Origin: Bradyrhizobium erythrophlei
Lineage (GTDB): Bacteria; Pseudomonadota; Alphaproteobacteria; Rhizobiales; Xanthobacteraceae
Direction: 5' to 3'
Length of the DNA: 64,000 nucleotides
Assembly (NCBI RefSeq): GCF_900129425.1
Contig: NZ_LT670817.1
Span: forward strand, 2,480,001-2,544,000
Numbering within the stretch: position 1 is the first letter of the stretch; each line of letters starts with the position of its first letter. Below are positions 60,744 to 64,000 of this stretch, piece after piece. The translations under genes were made by a program, and so were the position numbers. The notes beneath the pieces were generated by a model. It was not told the origin of the DNA and ran no database searches. It saw only the letters and a list, made by a program, of their open reading frames with translations.

Positions 60744-61829
60744 GTGCTGTCCGGTGCCAACATTGTTGTCTTTGCCGGCCTGCTGATCGGTCTCGCCTAT
60801 GGCGCGGTCGCGCTGCTGAGCGGGTTTTGCCTCATGAGCAGCCTGCGCGGCTGGTGGGCGAAGGGCGACAGCCGGCTGGTCAGGACCTATGCGCTGGCGC
60901 TCGGCGTGGCGATCGCGGCGTCGCAGCTTCTGGCGGCGAGGGGCGTCGTCGATCTCGGCAAATCGATTTATCTGCAGCCGTCGTTTTCGGCGCCGCTGAT
61001 GTTCGCCGGCGGATTATTGTTCGGCTACGGCATGGTGCTGTCGAACGGCTGCGGCTCGCGCGCGCTGGTGCTGCTCGGCCGTGGCAATTTGCGCTCGTTT
61101 GTCGTGGTAATCGTGCTCGGGATCGTCGCGGAGATGACCCTGAAAGGCCTGATCGCGCCGGGGCGGATCGCCTTGCTGCAGCTGTCGCAGACTGCCCCGA
61201 AGATCACTTCCGTGCCGGGCCTGTTGTCGGCGCTCGGCGTCAACGACACCTACACGCGGATGCTTGCGGCCTCCCTGATATCGGGAGCGCTGATCATCTT
61301 TGCGTTCGCGCACGCGCCGTTCCAGCGTTCCTGGGGGCAGATCGCGGCGGGGGTCGCGGTCGGCCTGCTGGTAACCGCGGGCTGGTTCGTGACCGGCTAC
61401 CTCGGCGCGGACGATTTCAATCCGACGCCGGTGGCGTCGCTGACCTTCATCGCCCCGATCGCCGATATGCTGCAATACGCCATGCTGTCGACCGGGCTGA
61501 CACTGAATTTCGGCATCGCCGTGGTTGCTGGCGTCTTCGCCGGAAGCCTGGTCACGGCGCTGGTCACGCGTCGCTTCCATTGGGAGGGTTACACCTCGCC
61601 GCGCCACATGCTGCGCTCGGCCGGCGGAGCGGCGCTGATGGGCGCGGGCGGCGCTACGGCCTATGGCTGCTCGGTCGGGCAGGGCCTGACCGGACTGTCG
61701 ACGCTGGCGCTGGCATCGTTCGTCGCGGTCGCCGGAATTTTGCTGGGGGCCGCGGCGGGCCTGCGCGGCGTGCTCCGCGTCGAGCCCTTGGTTTCGGCGC
61801 AGGACGTAAGATCAGACCCTTTGACCTGA
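60744..61829 (+). CDS. YeeE/YedE family membrane transporter
   Basis: 361-residue membrane protein with about nine hydrophobic helices. Two family motifs carry the essential Cys: GYGMVLSNGCGSRALVLLGR in the first half and TAYGCSVGQGLTGLSTLAL in the second, the internally repeated plan of thiosulfate transporter TsuA (YeeE). Likely uptake of thiosulfate or a related sulfur compound. No TusA-like partner is seen beside it. Its 3' end overlaps the convergent desaturase gene by 18 bp. Confidence 0.9.
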   Translation: MLSGANIVVFAGLLIGLAYGAVALLSGFCLMSSLRGWWAKGDSRLVRTYALALGVAIAASQLLAARGVVDLGKSIYLQPSFSAPLMFAGGLLFGYGMVLSNGCGSRALVLLGRGNLRSFVVVIVLGIVAEMTLKGLIAPGRIALLQLSQTAPKITSVPGLLSALGVNDTYTRMLAASLISGALIIFAFAHAPFQRSWGQIAAGVAVGLLVTAGWFVTGYLGADDFNPTPVASLTFIAPIADMLQYAMLSTGLTLNFGIAVVAGVFAGSLVTALVTRRFHWEGYTSPRHMLRSAGGAALMGAGGATAYGCSVGQGLTGLSTLALASFVAVAGILLGAAAGLRGVLRVEPLVSAQDVRSDPLT

Positions 61830-62765
61830 CGTCGCCAGCCGCATCACGTCGAGATATCCGGGTCGTACTTCCATCCGCTTGCTCAGCCCTTTGTCGATGA
61901 GCAGCCGGTGCGCTTCGGGCAGCCGGTAGCACGGCAGATACATGAACAGGTGATGCTCGGCGTGGTAATTCACCCAATAGGGCGCGATCAACAGCCGCTC
62001 GATCGGATTGGCGCGGGTGGTGCGGGCGTGGCTGAACGGATCTTCGCCGGTAGAGGTACAGGCGTGCTCGGCGATGTTGCGGATGCGCGTCACCAGCGGC
62101 AGCCAGCTGGCCATCGCCACCACCCAGACGCCCCAGTACCAGATGCCGGCGCCCGCCAGCCAGAACAGGCCGAACATCATCGCGTTCACCGCGAGGAACC
62201 GCGCCATCTTGTCGGCGCCGCTCGAAACAAAACTCTCGTGTGACACCGTCTCGTCCGCATCGCCGCGCCGAAACAGCGACAGGAACAGCGGCAGCCGCTG
62301 CTTCACAAAGGTCTGGCCGGTGAGATCGCGGATCGCCTTGCGATAAAAACTCTCCTTGGTGATCGGAAACGGCGCCGACAGTGACAGATCGGGGTCCTCG
62401 GGCTGCTGGGTGAATTTGTGATGCTGCAAATGGTAGGAGCGGTAGCTGGCGAGGTCGGCACCGACAGGGACCGCGCACAGCCATTGTCCTATCCATTCAT
62501 TGATCGTTCGGTTGGCATGCAGCCCGCCATGCGCGGCTTCGTGCATCAAGATGGCAAGCCCGAGCTGCCGCGTGCCGACGACCGTCACCGCGATCAGCCA
62601 GGTCAGCGGATTCGGCCACAGCGTCACCAGCGCGATGGCGGCCGCGATCGTGCCCCAGGCGTGAACCACCAGCCACATCCCACGCAGCGAACTGCGCGAC
62701 GTCAGCCGGCTCCATTCCGCAGGCCTGAAAACAGCTTTGGGGTCGACGCGCGCCACGACCGGCAT
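61812..62765 (-). CDS. Fatty acid desaturase family protein
   Basis: 317-residue membrane di-iron enzyme. The three histidine boxes are HEAAH (75-79), HLQHH (112-116) and HAEHH (268-272), with hydrophobic spans between, as in acyl desaturases and beta-carotene-type hydroxylases. The C-terminus ends after LPEAHRLLIDKGLSKRMEVR. It introduces a double bond or hydroxyl group into a membrane or acyl substrate; the regiochemistry cannot be told. It stands between the convergent transporter and repeat R3c. Confidence 0.9.
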   Translation of the reverse strand: MPVVARVDPKAVFRPAEWSRLTSRSSLRGMWLVVHAWGTIAAAIALVTLWPNPLTWLIAVTVVGTRQLGLAILMHEAAHGGLHANRTINEWIGQWLCAVPVGADLASYRSYHLQHHKFTQQPEDPDLSLSAPFPITKESFYRKAIRDLTGQTFVKQRLPLFLSLFRRGDADETVSHESFVSSGADKMARFLAVNAMMFGLFWLAGAGIWYWGVWVVAMASWLPLVTRIRNIAEHACTSTGEDPFSHARTTRANPIERLLIAPYWVNYHAEHHLFMYLPCYRLPEAHRLLIDKGLSKRMEVRPGYLDVMRLATSGQRV

Positions 62766-62806
62766 CAGGTGGCTCCTTTAGCGCATTTTCCAGTTCCGTG
62801 GTCTCA

Positions 62807-62900
62807 TCCTTCGAGACGCGCGCAAGTGCGCGCTCCTCAGGATGAGGTCTCAGGTCCTCATGGTGAGGAGCGCGGCAACGCCCCGCGTCTCGAACCATAA
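62807..62900. repeat. Dispersed repeat, family R3 (copy c)
   Basis: CCTTCGAGACGCGCGCAAGT then GCGCGCTCCTCAGGATGAGG, followed by CCTCATGGTGAGGAGCGCGG and CGTCTCGAACCATAA. It has the same order of arms as 52568-52664. Confidence 0.85.
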
Positions 62901-62942
62901 GCCATAGGATGGTCTGCCATGATACGCCCGCCTGCCTGATCG

Positions 62943-64000
62943 TCAATCGGCCGCGCGGGTGACGATACGGATCTCCGAGGTCAGGGTGCGGTGCACCGGG
63001 CATTTGTCGGCGATTTCCATCAGTCGCTTGCGCTGTTCGGCGTCGAGTGCGCCTTCCATGGCGATGACCAGGTCGATCTGGTCGAGCATACCGGCCCTGG
63101 TTTCGCATTCGGCGCAATCTTCGGCATGGATCTTGTTGTGCTTGAGCGTCACGGTCACGCGCTCTAACGGCAGCGCCTTGCGCTCGGCGTAAAGCCGCAT
63201 GGTCATCGATGTGCAGGCGCCGAGGCCGGCCAGCACGTAGTCATAGGGGCCGGGTCCGGTGTCGTCGCCGCCGGCGGCGACGGGCTCATCGGCCAGCATG
63301 CGGTGCGGGCCTAGCGAAATTGCCTGCTGGAATTTGCCGTTGCGCGTTTCGCGAACCACGACGTTGCGCGGCGCTTTGCCGAGATCGGCATCCTGTTCGG
63401 GCGCGACGGGATCGAGGTAGCGCGTGGCCCAGGCGGCGATGACATCGGCGACATAGGCAGCGTCCTGCTTGGCGGTCAGCAGATGATCCGCACCGGCCAG
63501 CGACACGAAACTCTTGGGATGCCTGGCCGCGACGAAGATGCGGGTGGCATTGTCGATGCTGACGGTATCGTCATCAGGCGCATGCATGATCAGCAACGCC
63601 CTGTGAAGCCCGGTCACATGCGCCATCAGATTCTGTTCGGCGATGTCGTCGAGGAATTCGCGTTTGATCTGGAACGGCCGGCCGGCGAGCGAGACTTCTA
63701 CCTCGCCCTGTGTGCGGATGTCCGCGATGCGATCTTTGAACAGACCGGTGACATGGGCCGGATCGGAGGGGGCTGCGATGGTGGCGACGGCCCTGGCATC
63801 CGGGATTTGCCCGGCGGCGGCCAGGATGGCCGCACCGCCGAGACTGTGGCCGATCAGGATCGCGGGCGCTTTTCGGGTTTCGCGCAGGTGGTCGGCGGCC
63901 CGAACGAGATCGGCGACGTTCGAGGAGAAGGTGGAGTTGGCGAAATCGCCTTCGCTGGAGCCGAGACCCGTAAAATCGAAGCGCAGCACCGCGATACCCT
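62943..64000 (-). CDS. Alpha/beta hydrolase-OsmC fusion protein, N-terminus beyond window
   Basis: At least 352 residues; the start lies right of the window, with perhaps 50 residues missing. The first domain is an alpha/beta hydrolase: LRFDFTGLGSSEGDFANSTF, elbow ILIGHSLGGAAILAA (Ser in GHSLGG) and acid region MHAPDDDTVSIDNA. The second, from about residue 260 of the visible part, is OsmC-like with the peroxidatic Cys in AGLGACTSMTMRLYA and the resolving Cys in HAEDCAECETRAG. OsmC domains reduce organic hydroperoxides with thiols. The fusion is a known architecture, perhaps for detoxifying oxidised lipids or esters. Confidence 0.92.
   Translation of the reverse strand, partial: GIAVLRFDFTGLGSSEGDFANSTFSSNVADLVRAADHLRETRKAPAILIGHSLGGAAILAAAGQIPDARAVATIAAPSDPAHVTGLFKDRIADIRTQGEVEVSLAGRPFQIKREFLDDIAEQNLMAHVTGLHRALLIMHAPDDDTVSIDNATRIFVAARHPKSFVSLAGADHLLTAKQDAAYVADVIAAWATRYLDPVAPEQDADLGKAPRNVVVRETRNGKFQQAISLGPHRMLADEPVAAGGDDTGPGPYDYVLAGLGACTSMTMRLYAERKALPLERVTVTLKHNKIHAEDCAECETRAGMLDQIDLVIAMEGALDAEQRKRLMEIADKCPVHRTLTSEIRIVTRAAD

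Noticed and set aside
1..64000. tRNA, rRNA, riboswitch, prophage or integrase-bordered island
   Set aside because: None recognised on either strand; accessory features here are repeats and one insertion sequence only.

Overview
The window is about 64 kb of GC-rich alphaproteobacterial chromosome, most likely Bradyrhizobium or a close relative in the Nitrobacteraceae. That assignment is inference. It rests on the gene families present (a CYP102 P450-reductase fusion, a PaaX-controlled phenylacetate operon, phasin and PHA synthase genes, an orphan PF04392-type binding protein) and on many short palindromic dispersed repeats of a kind familiar from that group. No rRNA, tRNA or CRISPR array was seen.

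Left part (1-9786, minus strand): one long operon for peptide or gamma-glutamyl-compound uptake and use. In transcription order it holds a binding protein, two permeases, two ATPases, gamma-glutamyltransferase, a DUF1028 protein, and a second ATPase pair whose last member runs off the left edge. A D-amino-acid dehydrogenase-like flavoprotein is divergent at 9984.

11347-18449 (plus): a lipid-active run with a DUF6489-like small protein coupled to an alpha/beta hydrolase, a wax ester synthase/diacylglycerol acyltransferase, an epoxide-hydrolase-like protein and a CYP102 fusion. Next come a small secreted protein (minus) and a two-gene RND efflux operon (19380-23804) with an odd duplicated start.

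24070-34460: an accessory-looking stretch of small exported proteins, among them an Arg/Glu-rich repeat protein. It also has a two-subunit molybdenum hydroxylase with a Tat signal, an orphan ABC binding protein flanked by two copies of a dispersed repeat, an isoaspartyl methyltransferase with an apparent signal peptide, and an IS5-family element with intact ends.

34783-44399 (minus): a cyanide-insensitive bd-type quinol oxidase operon (cioA, cioB, DUF2474). Upstream of it is a type I secretion locus: a TIGR03118-family protein with no signal peptide, an ABC exporter with a degenerate C39-like domain, an HlyD adaptor and a Sel1-repeat protein. About 1.5 kb of gene-free repeat DNA follows.

45872-52560: GFA-family protein and an alpha/beta hydrolase (minus); then a small PhaE/PhaR-like subunit, a class III-like PHA synthase, a GNAT acetyltransferase, a phasin behind two palindromes, a DUF445 membrane protein, and a second copy of the hydrolase type seen at 11.6 kb.

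52658-59432: phenylacetate catabolism, with PaaX, the ring-epoxidase operon paaABCDE (interrupted by dispersed repeats between paaB and paaC), and convergent paaI-paaK. The rest is an MDR oxidoreductase, a YeeE/YedE transporter, a fatty acid desaturase, and an alpha/beta hydrolase-OsmC fusion cut by the right edge.
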